From assembly GCA_002633005.1 (NCBI GenBank), contig NMRA01000093.1:314567-378566 (forward strand): 64,000 nucleotides of DNA, read 5' to 3'. This DNA comes from Phoronis australis (Eukaryota > Phoronida > Phoronidae). Made by a program: the position numbers and the translations under genes. This document shows positions 11,840-23,700 of the stretch, in pieces; within the stretch, counting starts at the first letter, position 1; each line of letters begins with the position of its first letter. The notes beneath the pieces are model-generated. The model saw only the letters and a program-made list of their open reading frames with translations, was not told the DNA's origin and ran no database searches.

Positions 11840-12382
11840 TCCTAACACCTCTGTGGAGGTTTTTCACGGACAACAAACTAGGAGACATTGTCAATGGCAC
11901 AATTTAGCAAAACTTTGACCTTGTTCCTTTTGTTAAAATAGATGCGAAAATGAATGCAAAACAATGATGACAATGATGACGACAAGGATCAATGATCATC
12001 ATGATGGCTGTGATGATAAATCGAGAACGAAGCAAAAAATTAACAAATATTTCAAATAGTGCCAAATCTATCCACATACGAAATTTCTGAAATGTCTTTT
12101 AGGTGACAGTCGACCTACAGTATGGTTACGCACAAGTAGAAAATTCCAAAAATAACCTCCACAGCGCCACCAATCCGGTTGTTCTTGTGTGCGCAGACAG
12201 CAAATCGATCAGCTTAAATAATGACATAAAATTAAGCCTAGTGCAGCGCTAATTGGAAACCCGTATATAAAATGGTAGAAAATTAAGCCCCGTGCAGTTC
12301 TAATTGGCAACTTGCACCAAAATTTCCGTTCGCGCTGACGTAACAACATCTTAATCATGCAAATGAGACTTGTTGTTCATTA
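11840..12382 (+). repeat. copy 2 of the 542-bp adjacent duplication around N11839
   Basis: Begins immediately after the N with TCCTAACACC, as copy 1 does, and ends GTTCATTA before unique sequence resumes. Non-coding. Confidence 0.85.
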
Positions 12383-12397
12383 AGTGCAAGAACAATA

Positions 12398-12780
12398 CAG
12401 TGGCGGATCTATGATATCATAACGGGGGCCCCAACATTTTGTCTAAAAACATTTGCGCAAAGCACGATTAGATGCGCATAGCACCGAATGGGGGGAGGTC
12501 GGGAGGGGCATTTGACTCGAAATCACGACCTTGCAAATAAAGCGCACTTGCTTTACCAATGCACCACCACGACTTCACTCACATTTTGATAGTAAGAGAC
12601 CTACTTGTTTATGGTCCACAGCGTTTGCGCGCGAAACCTACTTCTTTTTGTAATGCTTATTACACTTTTTATATTTTGTGCAATCAGTTTGTAACAAATT
12701 TGTTGTATTTAAAATAGTCTTCAATTGCCCAAAAGACAAAATCCGTTTTTTTGTGTTGGCAATAATTACGCGATTCCCCT
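12398..12780 (-). mobile_element. composite repeat with MITE-like end and tRNA-derived segment, copy 1
   Basis: One end is CAGTGGCGGATCTA, the terminus also seen at 7596. On the minus strand near 12520-12585 lies a tRNA-like stretch (GTGGTGGTGCATTGGTAAAG, then a degenerate B-box TTTCGAGTC). The rest matches the inverted copy at 48130-48543 through to CAATAATTACG / GTCATTATTGCC. It looks like a tRNA-head SINE joined to, or inserted in, a short inverted-repeat element. Confidence 0.6.
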
Positions 12781-12907
12781 CACGTGAATAATGCATACCG
12801 GAGACTTCACGACAGAGTCGCCACAGGGTTAGTTTTGACGGTCTTTATGACGCACGTCAAAAATCCATTCTAGATACCCATTACCACCCAGAGCATATTT
12901 AACGTGG

Positions 12908-13290
12908 TTGACTTCCTGTGCTTTCTCGTTGACATCAGACCATCTGAATTTTCTGAATAGCTGTAAACGGCACTTCCTTTCAAAAATGAATGAGGCAGAT
13001 AAGATAGCTGTTATTGGCCACGAGAAAGAGAAAGTTTTCTTTTCTCTTGGTTACACCGGGCCAAGTAGTATAATATTGAAACGTCAATTATCTCGCCTTA
13101 TTCATTGCATAGACTCTGTTTTCAAACCCTTCCGAAACTTTCCAATATGCCGTGTGTAAGGAATTCTATATAGGACTCACACAGAGACGCCTCTGTGAGA
13201 GGTTGAAAGAACATCACACCTCACAGAAAAGTAACATATATAGGCATTGTATTAGTTACAATCACCAAGCCAACTGTTAGTATCATCTGC
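12908..13290 (+). pseudogene. Penelope-like element, RT tail plus GIY-YIG domain, relic 2
   Basis: The frame at 12908-13159 ends with GYTGPSSIILKRQLSRLI, resembling the end of the Penelope RT/connector region. At about 13150 the reading frame shifts and gives AVCKEFYIGLTQRRLCERLK followed by EHH. This has the F-Y-I-G, R and E/H spacing of a GIY-YIG endonuclease. One frameshift separates the two parts. Truncated at both ends; inactive. Confidence 0.72.
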
Positions 13291-13552
13291 AGAGAACCTA
13301 ATAAGGAGTTACTGTACATTAAAGAGTCATTGGCCATTCAGAACCAGCATGCCACTGATTCTCTGAATAACATGCAGAGCTCAATGACCCTGCAACTATG
13401 GTGATGACCAGCTACTGACTATATTCTATGTATCTCTCACTTCACTCTATGGATGTTACCTAAGTTGTATGTTGGCGCTTGTTGTCCTATATGATCCTGA
13501 TGATGTGTAATGAAAAGACGAAACGTTGAATTGAACATGAACTTTTTTATTT

Positions 13553-13990
13553 GTGCGGCGATCTTCCGGTTTTCAATCAGACACTAGTTTCTCAACTCTG
13601 TTCAGCATAGGTGAGACTAGGCGACAACTTGCTACGAGAGTGAAGGATCACCGCAATCGCAATCTGCGACCTACATGTACCACAGCCATTCAAGAACATG
13701 TGAAAGACCAGAACCATCACCTTTCTGAGGACAATTTCTCACTAATTAGTCCCCACCTTGATAAGTGAAATGGACGTATTCGGGAAGCCATAGAAATCCA
13801 AGTCAACAAACCAAGTCTGAACAGAGATCCAGGCTTCAATCCCTTCCCCCTCCTATGTACTCTGACGTACTAGAAGGGTTTCCCCCCAATAAGGGATTCC
13901 CATGTTACTGTTTTCACAAGACCTCAGAGGGCGCGCCTGGTGGTGAAATAAGTCCGTGAAACATGGATCAAACGGCGTACACCGACATCA
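13553..13990 (+). pseudogene. Penelope-like element GIY-YIG domain, relic 3
   Basis: Codons read FSTLFSIGETRRQLATRVKD then HRN, a GIY-YIG core (IGET...R...R.KDHR). This is followed by EHVKDQNHHLSEDNFSLI, a stop, and after it REAIEIQVNKPSLNRDPGF. The tail matches relic 1 at 10250-10470. Stops and a frameshift near 13840 show decay. It differs from relic 2, so at least two Penelope subfamilies are present. Confidence 0.78.
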
Positions 13991-14715
13991 GAATAGGTAC
14001 AAAGTTATTTTCTCCAAAAGTAATCTTTTTCAATGTTTGAATGGAGCACAGGAATATTCATAGTATCAGTCACAGTTCTATATCAACATCTTTTGCACCG
14101 ACTTCATTTTCTCACTGCACACATTACAAAAATATCTTCAAACACCTTGAGCTGCTTTACTGACAATATCTCAAGCATCTGTTCGACTTCTGATTTAGAT
14201 AGACTTTTTACAAAGGAGTTCGAGATAATATCACAACAAGATGTTGCAAAGGGGCTCGTCTAGACCTGAAGCGAACGTCCTCAAAACGCCTCCGAGAGTC
14301 CTAAAACATGTCAAACAATTAATCGTCGATAATAGTATAACAGAAATAACTGATGTGAAAGACATTCAACTTGAAATGACTTTCATCGTACATGTATGCA
14401 TACTTGTGGACGTTAACAGGGAGGTGCCACGTGATAGGGTTTACTCTAATCAGCGCAATTTTATTCATAGCTGAGCAAATTATGAGTAAGAATCTGTTTA
14501 TAACAAATTATTCATGAATGATAAACACTGGATAAATTTGGCCAAACTCACTTGGTGATCTCTCCTGGGTGAATAAAGAGTCCTTGCTCGAGAAAGTTAG
14601 GCAAAAGTGGAAACATGACAAATGACACACTTTCTTTACATATAATTCGTGAATACTCTTGGATAAAATTATACTGATGCACAACCACGATAGTTCGTTA
14701 AAAAATCAGTCGTCG
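13991..14715. other. 3' flank of the lipid kinase gene
   Basis: Downstream of the kinase stop. A minus-strand AATAAA (14465-14460) about 250 bases past the stop is a possible polyadenylation signal. Plus-strand frames here have no recognisable domain. Confidence 0.4.
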
Positions 14716-14734
14716 TTACTTCGAAAGCTGAACT
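14716..14734 (-). CDS. CERK: lipid kinase exon 11 (terminal, short)
   Basis: After acceptor TTTGCAG the exon adds one base to complete Arg, then VQLSK and TAA. EIRVQLSK matches the position where CERKL-type proteins end with a similar beta-strand, which supports it. The exon is only 19 nt, so it is the least certain. If it is not used, the protein ends at the in-frame TAA just past exon 10. Confidence 0.45.
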
Positions 14735-17700
14735 CTGCAAATTTTGGGTACTTTGATTCCGGTGACACAGGAATATTTTGACATTTTCAGTTAAAGCTGA
14801 ATTTTGCCCTGTTTAGACTAAAAACAATTAACAACTACAAGTGCTTGATAGTGGTCAGCCTAGGACACTTTGATTAGGGAGGAGACATTTTTGTTTGCAG
14901 TTCAGATCGGATCGTCTAAACATTCACCATGCATGTACATGCTTCAAACACTCGTCATGCACAAATTATCCAAAGTAAATTGACTAAGATCTTTTTTAAT
15001 TCAAGATGAAAAACAAATACAAAACTATATTTATCCTGGAAAACATCTCAGGCACGACACAATGAAGTTACGTGTTGCACTCTTTTTTCCGTTTTTGTTG
15101 AAGTTGTATTTTACTTGCTATAAATTGTGAAACTGACAGATAGGGGCCTTGATGATAGAATCAATTCCTCCTCGTGTTCTGTGTTTGATCATATATCTTT
15201 TCATATTTAGAAGCCCAGGCCTAGGGGCCGAGTAAAGTAAAACATATTTTCACTTATTCGAAGAAGTTAGATGGTAGAACAATCGATTTTCGTTTCCACA
15301 GAGGATGGTGTCATTTTGCCTGGTTTTCTCAAGCATTCACTTCTAAACAGACTGTCGCTTGCACTGCACGGTGATTTGCAATATAACTGTTATCTTTTTA
15401 CCTGATTTCGAATGAAAGTGGAGTGTCTAGGAAATGATGCTCCCCGTCAATAGGTGCGAAGCTCTGCAACGGATGTGTGTCGCTGTCCAACTTAATCCGC
15501 GCGTGCGTCATGTCTATTAATTCGACGTTTTCTTGTAAGAGCTATAATCACAAAACACAATCAATGCAAGAAAGATCTTCCTAAAGCTGTTTTTCTGTTG
15601 CACTGGAGATATTAAAGAATTGCAAATTGATCAGCTTTGGTTTCCAAATACCACAAAATCCCTGACTAGCAATTTGCAAACTGCTAGTAAAACCATCATT
15701 TCATAACTTCCCTTAATAAACATGAAATACACGTACATCGTGCTGCTATTCTCAACTTACCGCATATTTGCTTCCAGTGCCTAAAGCGATCAGGAATTTA
15801 AGTGTTGCCCATCTGCCATGAGGCTTCAACAGCAGCAATGTGCTAATGCCTGACGTCATTCTCTCGTTGTGACGAACAAAATCCGGCCGCGGATCACTAG
15901 GGTCTCGCGACGCTGTCAATCCATTAGGAAAGTATGACACCCCACAGTATACTCCACTCCTAGTTGTCCAATCTGATTTGTGAATACGCTCGCCAGAGCT
16001 GTAACATACGAAGCTGTATTTTAAACTAACTCGGAATATTCCAGTGATTAAAAATGCACACAGTGCAAAATGTGTCTCTGGATCGCATGGCATGTCCTAT
16101 TTGTTATGTACCGAGTCCAGCAATATTCGGGACTCGTTTTTATTTTTTCTTTGTAACCCAGAATGAATGACCATTGAATATCACTCAGGAAACAACCATT
16201 GGTGCACATGAACCGTTCAATACAGAAATCTGTCTGAATCAGCCTTTGATTTTTAACATAACTTCACACGAGTCGTGTAGATTTGCCATGTAAAACACCA
16301 TTTCGCATGCGCAGCAGGAGGAATTTTAAAATAAAGCTTCCGAGTACACTTCTGTGTGACATTTCCGTACGCGTCTAGTGTTTAGCAATTTCAAAAAACC
16401 CTAAAATGTACTCAGAAAGAAAACGTATGTGAGACTCCAGTGCATCCCTTCACAATCCGAAAGGGTGAACTTGGCAGCTCCATAGCAAACACTGTAAAGG
16501 CTGTTTACAACACCATAGACCGGACTTAATGTCTGTACTCGAAACTCGACTGGAAATTTGACCAATTACGTAGCAATGTTTAAATAAATTTGATATGTAC
16601 TTAAGACAAGGAAGGTGATTTGTTATGTTAGAGCCCGAGTCTGAGCTTGGCGATGAGACCCAGGGCCCAGGAGTCCGTTTCGTGAAAGCGACTTAAGACA
16701 ATTTTATGCTCCCGGTTTCTGAATATTAATCAAATCTCACTAGCTAGAAGTGCAGTGGCTAACAATAAACACGCAACTGGTGGTAATGTTTTCCTGCAGC
16801 TAATTGAGTTAATTTCTATAAATAATAATTTTCTAGAATTTCTATAAATGATAATTTTCTAGATTGCGATGCGCTTACCGGGCTAATTTCTTTCAGCAAT
16901 AGTGAGATGAAATTTCTGTCTCATGCCTCAAGTCAGTTTCATAAAACAGACCTCAGGATTGTTTAATAACCCAATCGCGAAACACAGACTGCTACGATGA
17001 TTCAAAGATTTAAGCCAAACCCCCCCTGTATTTAGACTGCCGTGGCCTTATTTCGTTTGTCATGACGCACCTGTGATCTCTATCAGCCGCCTTATACTCA
17101 ACAAGGACGTGAAACGTTCGGTAGTTCATCAAACTCCTAATCACTGAAACCAAGAAGGAGAACATTTTAAGTATTCATACTATGATTTCTGCTTAAGCAA
17201 AAATTATCACCGATTATTGACCATGATCACGGATTTCCCTAATCACATGAAACAGCACAATACCCATATGAGTTTGGCTGCTGTCCTGTATCATCTTAGG
17301 CGAAGAAACATAATTCGTTCTCATAATAATATGTTTTTTTGAAACTCGGCTGGATGGTGCGGTGTTTTTAGTAGCTTACTTTTCCGAAAAAGAAACTCTC
17401 CTGAAGAAGAACAAAAAGGATGCCGGTTGTTTATTTTTGTAATGGACTCTATTCAGTTTCCGGTGGGGTAGAGCTGTCAGTAATTGTGCCATTAGTTTTT
17501 TTGATCCCTATAGTCCAGGCGACAGCAAACATGGAAACTGCGTCACCATCAAGCATGTTGTCGTACGGCAATCAAAAATGTTCTATTAATTAGGAAATTA
17601 CGCCACAAATGCGTTACACTCAAAACAGATTTGGAGGAATAGAGTTTCAGAGCTCTGTAGACTTGTCGAGCACTTCCCAGAGCACCATGTAATCAATTCA

Positions 17701-20700
17701 TGACCATTCAAACCTTGCTTTCCCTAGCTTAGGTCCGTATGGACAATTTTCCTTAGAACGGACACGTGACTAGACTTCGGCTCAAGTTGATGCGTTTGAA
17801 CCGGCGTCCTTCAATATTTTCTGTTTAGTCAGTCGGCGTAGGTCGTCGAGTCGGGGTACAGACCAGAACCAACTATGCTTTTTTGACCTATGGTGTTTCG
17901 AGCTTTGTGCCCAGTGACTTTCAGAAACAGTTTGAAGAGTCGTTCTACTGTGATGAAATGATAAGAAACACTGTTTTCAAACATACTGATGGCGACGAAT
18001 TGCACAATATGATCAATACCTTAAACTTATTCCTAGAATAGATGTACGAAACGTGTGTATACCATAATAAGGCGTGCAATGCGAAAAAAGCTTGACGTGA
18101 CGACAGAAGAGAGATGTCATGTTTCACTTACTTCCAATAAGGTAGCGCAAAGGCCCAAGTCTCCGTAGCCAGCCCTCTGTCCAGTATAAAAAGTCGGTTA
18201 AACAACCGTAACCGAACATTAGAAAGGTCCATTTGAGAAAGTTGCCTGCTTGAAACGACGAACTTGCGTTGGTGGCAATTTCGTCTCCTGTGGAAACAGA
18301 ACGAAGTTCTCAATGATGTCTGGAATATTTTAACGAGAGAGGGCAGATTCTCCAGTGCTCACTTCCACGACGGCGTTCGTTGAATTCATTTCATTAACAT
18401 GAACGTGTCTACCACCCTTATAATATCCAATTCTTGCCTTGTTTAACTTGTTACTCATCACTGAAGCTTTCTTCAACGGTCACTACAGATGGAAAGCTGT
18501 ACTTGTTGCTCACTTCAGCGACATAATGAATTGTGAGAGGTTGGCCTCGCGATGTCTCACTTGTTCACTTTTGGATTTCTTTTACCTGGTGTGCGTTCCG
18601 TAGAGGCAAAAATATCGCGAAACCGTACGAACACGCAAGTCTACGAGTTATCACCATATATTACAAGCGAAGCGCGAGACTACACTTATGTTTCCTTAGC
18701 GAGATTCTTGCGTCTACGAACTCTACTCTGGTCACACACGGGCGAGGTGAGCTAAGTGTTAAGCCGTTTGCCTTACGTTAACCTTTGGAATCTAATTGGT
18801 CCTTGTACTCCACTAATTTAACTTGAACCGTAAAAGTTCCATAAATGTATCCAGTTTAAACAATGGGTAGCTCTGTAACACATGGGTGGCGCAGCATTGA
18901 AAAAAGTGGGGCTATAGTCCCTCTGTGGGGCATCAATGAAAAACGTGGGGGCTGTACCCCCCAGCCCTGTATGGTGAGCAGCCCATGTAACAGTGGCGTA
19001 ACGCAACTGCGAGCTAGTTCCTCTCCGCCATTGCTAAGCAAATGTTAGCGTTCGACGTCACGAGCTTTCGACCTTATTCATTAAGGAATGGAACACTCCC
19101 ATTTTGTGAGTTGGCACATTACTAGAAAATCTGTTGTAGCTAGCTGGAAAATTAATCTCTCCATTTTGAGCTTGGTGTAACTCCTGCATAACTCCCGTCA
19201 GCTCGGTTTAAAGAACTGCTGTCAACACCAGACACGCAACTCCGTTCGTGTTTACAGACACGCTTGACAAGGTTGTTGGCCTGGGATATTTGGCCTAAAT
19301 TTAGCAAATTAAAACAATTCCTTTGGTAATTTCAAGGTATAAGTGAACCAAAATTCAGTACCAGGTGATAACGAACACAAAACAGTGACTTCAATGATCA
19401 AAGAAGTCGGCAGTGTATGCGAAATGTCTTGGTCCCAACCCCATTTTATTACTGAATGACCTGCCGTCAAGTGGTGTCGTGATTTGAGAAAATGTTTCAA
19501 AAGTTAATCTACTGACATGCCATTTGAAACAAAAGTAGACACCGAGGTTTTATTCTGTCGAAAGCGGAAGCAGACGAAAAAGTCGTGTTTTTGCAAGTGG
19601 TCTCTTCTAATGTCAGATTTCTTTGATTTGGGATTTCGAATTCTTGTGACGGAAACGTAAACAGAACAGAGGGCGATTATATTATAATGCAGGTATCCTT
19701 TGAAACAACCGTAAAGTTGCTAATTCTAAATTTCTTTGAAAATCTCTGTTCTCAAGAACAGCACGACGAGCCCGCACATCTACACGTCAGCAGCACCGGA
19801 TAGAGTTCAGAAAGGCTGGGATCTACGTACATGTAGCCTTGGTACAAAGCTGTATACTAAAAGTGGTAAGATAAAATCTGACGCAAAATTAGTGTCATTA
19901 AAAACTACAGTCTTCCTTGAGTAAACTAAATTATTCAACGGCGTTCTACCGTTATTCTGTTGTGGAGAGGCTTTCGGCGCCATGAAATATTGCGTCACCT
20001 ATTGGCCAGTTTCTTTTTTCGCCGATTCTTCAATCAACTGTTATTCTTTCACGAGGTTGCGTACACATCACAGCAAATTATCTGAACTGATTTCACTTCC
20101 TTATAAGTTTTTAGAATTTTGATACCGAAAAACCGAATTTCAGAAGAAATTTTGCTGCTGCCAAGCTATCATCATCTCCCGAGAGATGTCGCAAAATTTT
20201 AGGAAATGGCGCGTGCGCGTGACACGATCGTACTGTTTTCAAAACGACAACATACTTTTCGTTGTCAGAAAAGGCGGAGAGTAACGCAGGAAAATGACGT
20301 TTATTACATTGTTTTTCACTTAAACGGCTGTAACGGGCAAGGTGAGTGTCGGTTGGTTCCCAGATTTTGCATGCACCCCGTCAGGTCTTTAGCTTTACAT
20401 GTCGATACAAGTTTCACGGCGAGGTGACGAACAGAACTACCCTGGCTGTGTGCAATTTCGGGGTCTACGGAAGAAATACACACAGTGGTACCTAGCTGCA
20501 TTTTGACGACAGTCTTCACACAGTTAGCTGGCTGGCTAGGATCTACGCTGGGACCTCGCTAAAATCTAGCCAATATCACGTTTCCTCATTTAAAATGCAC
20601 GGCAATGTCTCACATAATCTCGCGAAGTCTTGCTTTTTAGCGAGGTCCTAGCGTTACCGAACTCTACCCTGGCTTGTGAGTAAACAATAAGACCACAAGA

Positions 20701-23700
20701 AACTTACCACGGACGATTCTTAACGCTGATGACGTGGGATCACGTGTTCCCGTTGTGATACACGAGTAGCCGTCTCCAGAACCTGAAAGCAATGAGCTGT
20801 GAACTTATTCAAGAATGAGAGTCCACCTTGCAGCCCAGATAGAGTATTTTATATGATTGTTTAAGCATTCCGTTAATATCTTTCCTGACCATATCCATGT
20901 CTTATTTCTATTATGTGGTCAAAATTATTTTAAAAAACATTATCTGGGCCCAGTTGCATAAAAGTTATACGCCGTATAACAACAATGACGTCGCATTATC
21001 ACGTGTCACGTTGTTATTGTTGAACAATGCACCTGACGTCATGCAACAATCAAACTTATCCAACGGATAACTTTTGAAGCTTTATGCAACTCACCCCTGA
21101 TTCATTCTGTTAAAAATCTTAAAGTGTGTATGCAGTGATGATGTTGGTTACTGCAATGCTCATTTTCAGTAAACTCTCCTGAAAGTGGTACGTCCATAAG
21201 TCAGAGCTTCGCTCCACTCGGGTAAGTACATGTACTCTCTGTGGACAAAATGAGCTCTACAGAAAAATCGGATTTTGCCTAACTGGGACAAAATTTCTCT
21301 GTCCTGTTGGATCCGACTTAGATGAGTTTTATATTGTTTCTTCTAACCCGATGTACCTATAACTGCTTTTAAATGTTTATCAATTCAGGGATTAAGTGAG
21401 ACCGCGTGGCCCTTATTTTGGAGATGCACGGTCATCCACAGCTGACGTCACTGATAGACTTTGTGATTGACAAAACGTTCGACTGTTTGAAGGTGAGGAG
21501 TCTGTGCGAGGGGAGGAATTCGAAAAAAGATTTCAAGTATGCCTGCAGACAGGTCAATGACTTCCGGCTTAAAGTAAGTTATATCCGGTTAACTTAACTC
21601 CGTCACTCATTACCCATTAACCAGTTTATATATATTGTAAAACAATTAGGGCACACCATTGTTTCCTTCTGTGAACCCAGCATGCACGGAGCAGGTAAAA
21701 CACCATTTCACGTGAGAAATAAAAAATATCGCGTTTTTGTCATATAGGCACACAATTGTTATAATTGCTACTCTGAAGTACTGTTTTTTGTGTGGTGGAA
21801 ATTTTATTGAGCATTCCATGCCAATTAACTTGTTGTGAATCACGTTTTGCTGTGCATTGCGTTCTTAAGATCGCTTGATGAATGGGAGGATGAGAGAAGT
21901 CAGATTCCTAACCTACATGTATCAAGAGATGAACGGAGTACGTGCTGTTTGAGTAGAGAAATTCCAGAAGGGTGGAGAATTGACCCATAGCCAGGACTTT
22001 GAGTGACGGATTAAATGACCAATCAGAATCCACTCTTGACACACCTTCGCTTTCAAGCCGCCAATTTACCCGACAAACACGTTGCCGAGCAAAACTTATT
22101 GTTTGTTGGTCGACATTTTGCGAGGGGCCGGAGCTTGCGATGGGTCAATTACAGGTAAATGGGTATATTGCTGCAACAGAACAATGGAGCTGAGAATTTT
22201 GAGTTCGTCTGAATTACGCAAAATTAAAATTTATCTGTATGGCGTTGTTAGGGAATAAATCCTAGCAGTTCCACAGAACTTTGTCCTAGTTAAGCGAGTT
22301 CTACTTGACATGTCATGCCTTGCTCTTCATTTAATTTTCTACACTGATCTGTTCAGTTAAAAAAGTCACAAATTAGAACATCATTTTGTATAACAGTTAC
22401 AAGGCAATAACCTCACAACTTGATACCGTTCAGAAGCAAGTTATTCTCAAAATAGAATTCCCTCACGTACAGTTTTCAAGAGTAAAAATGAACTACAAGC
22501 AGATACGAATTTTCAGTGTTTTGCCAGAATTCGGGTTTTTTATTCTTAATGAAACAAAAGAAATTAAGCCATTTTCAAGTTTTTAATCACAATTTCTTGC
22601 AATTTTCAGGAAAGGCGTTTCCAGCATTATGCAAAGAACTGTTGGGAGAACCAGGGGTGCAGCAGATCTTAAGCGAGAGAATTTGCTGCCAAGATAACAT
22701 TGGTCAGCATTTTGCAAAAACATCGGAAAGGGGACAAATTGTGCTCCAACAATTCAACAGTTTACCAATAGTGAACAGTTTTTAAATTGCTGTACTATTT
22801 TAGTATACACCCGGTGAAGGTTAACTGTCGTAGAGGAGCTGGACGGAAGTTAAGTGTACCTGCTGATGATACCCCAATTCCCAGAAGACCGTGATTATCA
22901 CAAGATAAAAACCAATCGTATTGGTACAGTAGTTTGATGGTTTCGGACTCCAAGTGGTCCCGTTTAAGGTCAAGTGGTGACTAGAAGGAATTTAGTCGTC
23001 AGATGGTAGTATCGTATGGCGAGACGGGTAGTCTTTGAGCATTGTTTGAATGTGTTTTTATGTACTGTGGGCCAGGATAATGGTATGTAGCAATACATGT
23101 ATAATTACTAATAGCTTTTCTTATAAACTGCCGACAGTGCTTATCTAAGAACACAATCTCACACTGGATTCTGTCACTAAAGAGTTACGTATCAAATTTT
23201 GATTTTAACAAATTAAACACCGGGTACGTTGTAGTCTGTTCGGCTATGATAGGAAAATGATAATAATGATTCATTCACATCAATTTCAATTAGTGATTGA
23301 TATAAAATTTAGATACAACAATTTTAAGCAGTGACAGACAATTTATTTACAACAAATTGGAATAGATATCAGTAACCAATGATTTATTTACAGTTCCAAC
23401 TTGTAGTGTTCCCTTCAAAGTCATTCATTTTGGAATTCCTTCCACACACTTTTCTCTCCCTTTCGCTACACTCTTTCAGACTTTGTGTTGTCCATTCTTT
23501 TTTAACACACGAGTAAACGCACTTCCCCAAATGGCGACATACTTTCTGGTAACAACCTTAAACAAAAAGTAACTCGCAGCCTCACTTTCAATTTCCCTTG
23601 CAATGTTGCATCAGCCATGCTGAATTTCTTCTGATGCAAAAATGTTCTCTATAACGGTTTGTTCATCGGAAACTTGACCTTTGCTCATGTTCAGCACTGT

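Noticed and set aside
15752-16093. 113-codon minus-strand frame as a stand-alone membrane protein with a start at 16093
   Set aside because: The conserved part begins at 15998 (or 16013) behind splice acceptors in phase with exon 8 of the lipid kinase. The upstream codons are intron.
16655-16700. Full MITE of the CAGGGGTCCGTTTCAT family
   Set aside because: Only one terminus-like end (CAGGAGTCCGTTTCGTGAAA) is visible; no matching inverted end was found nearby.
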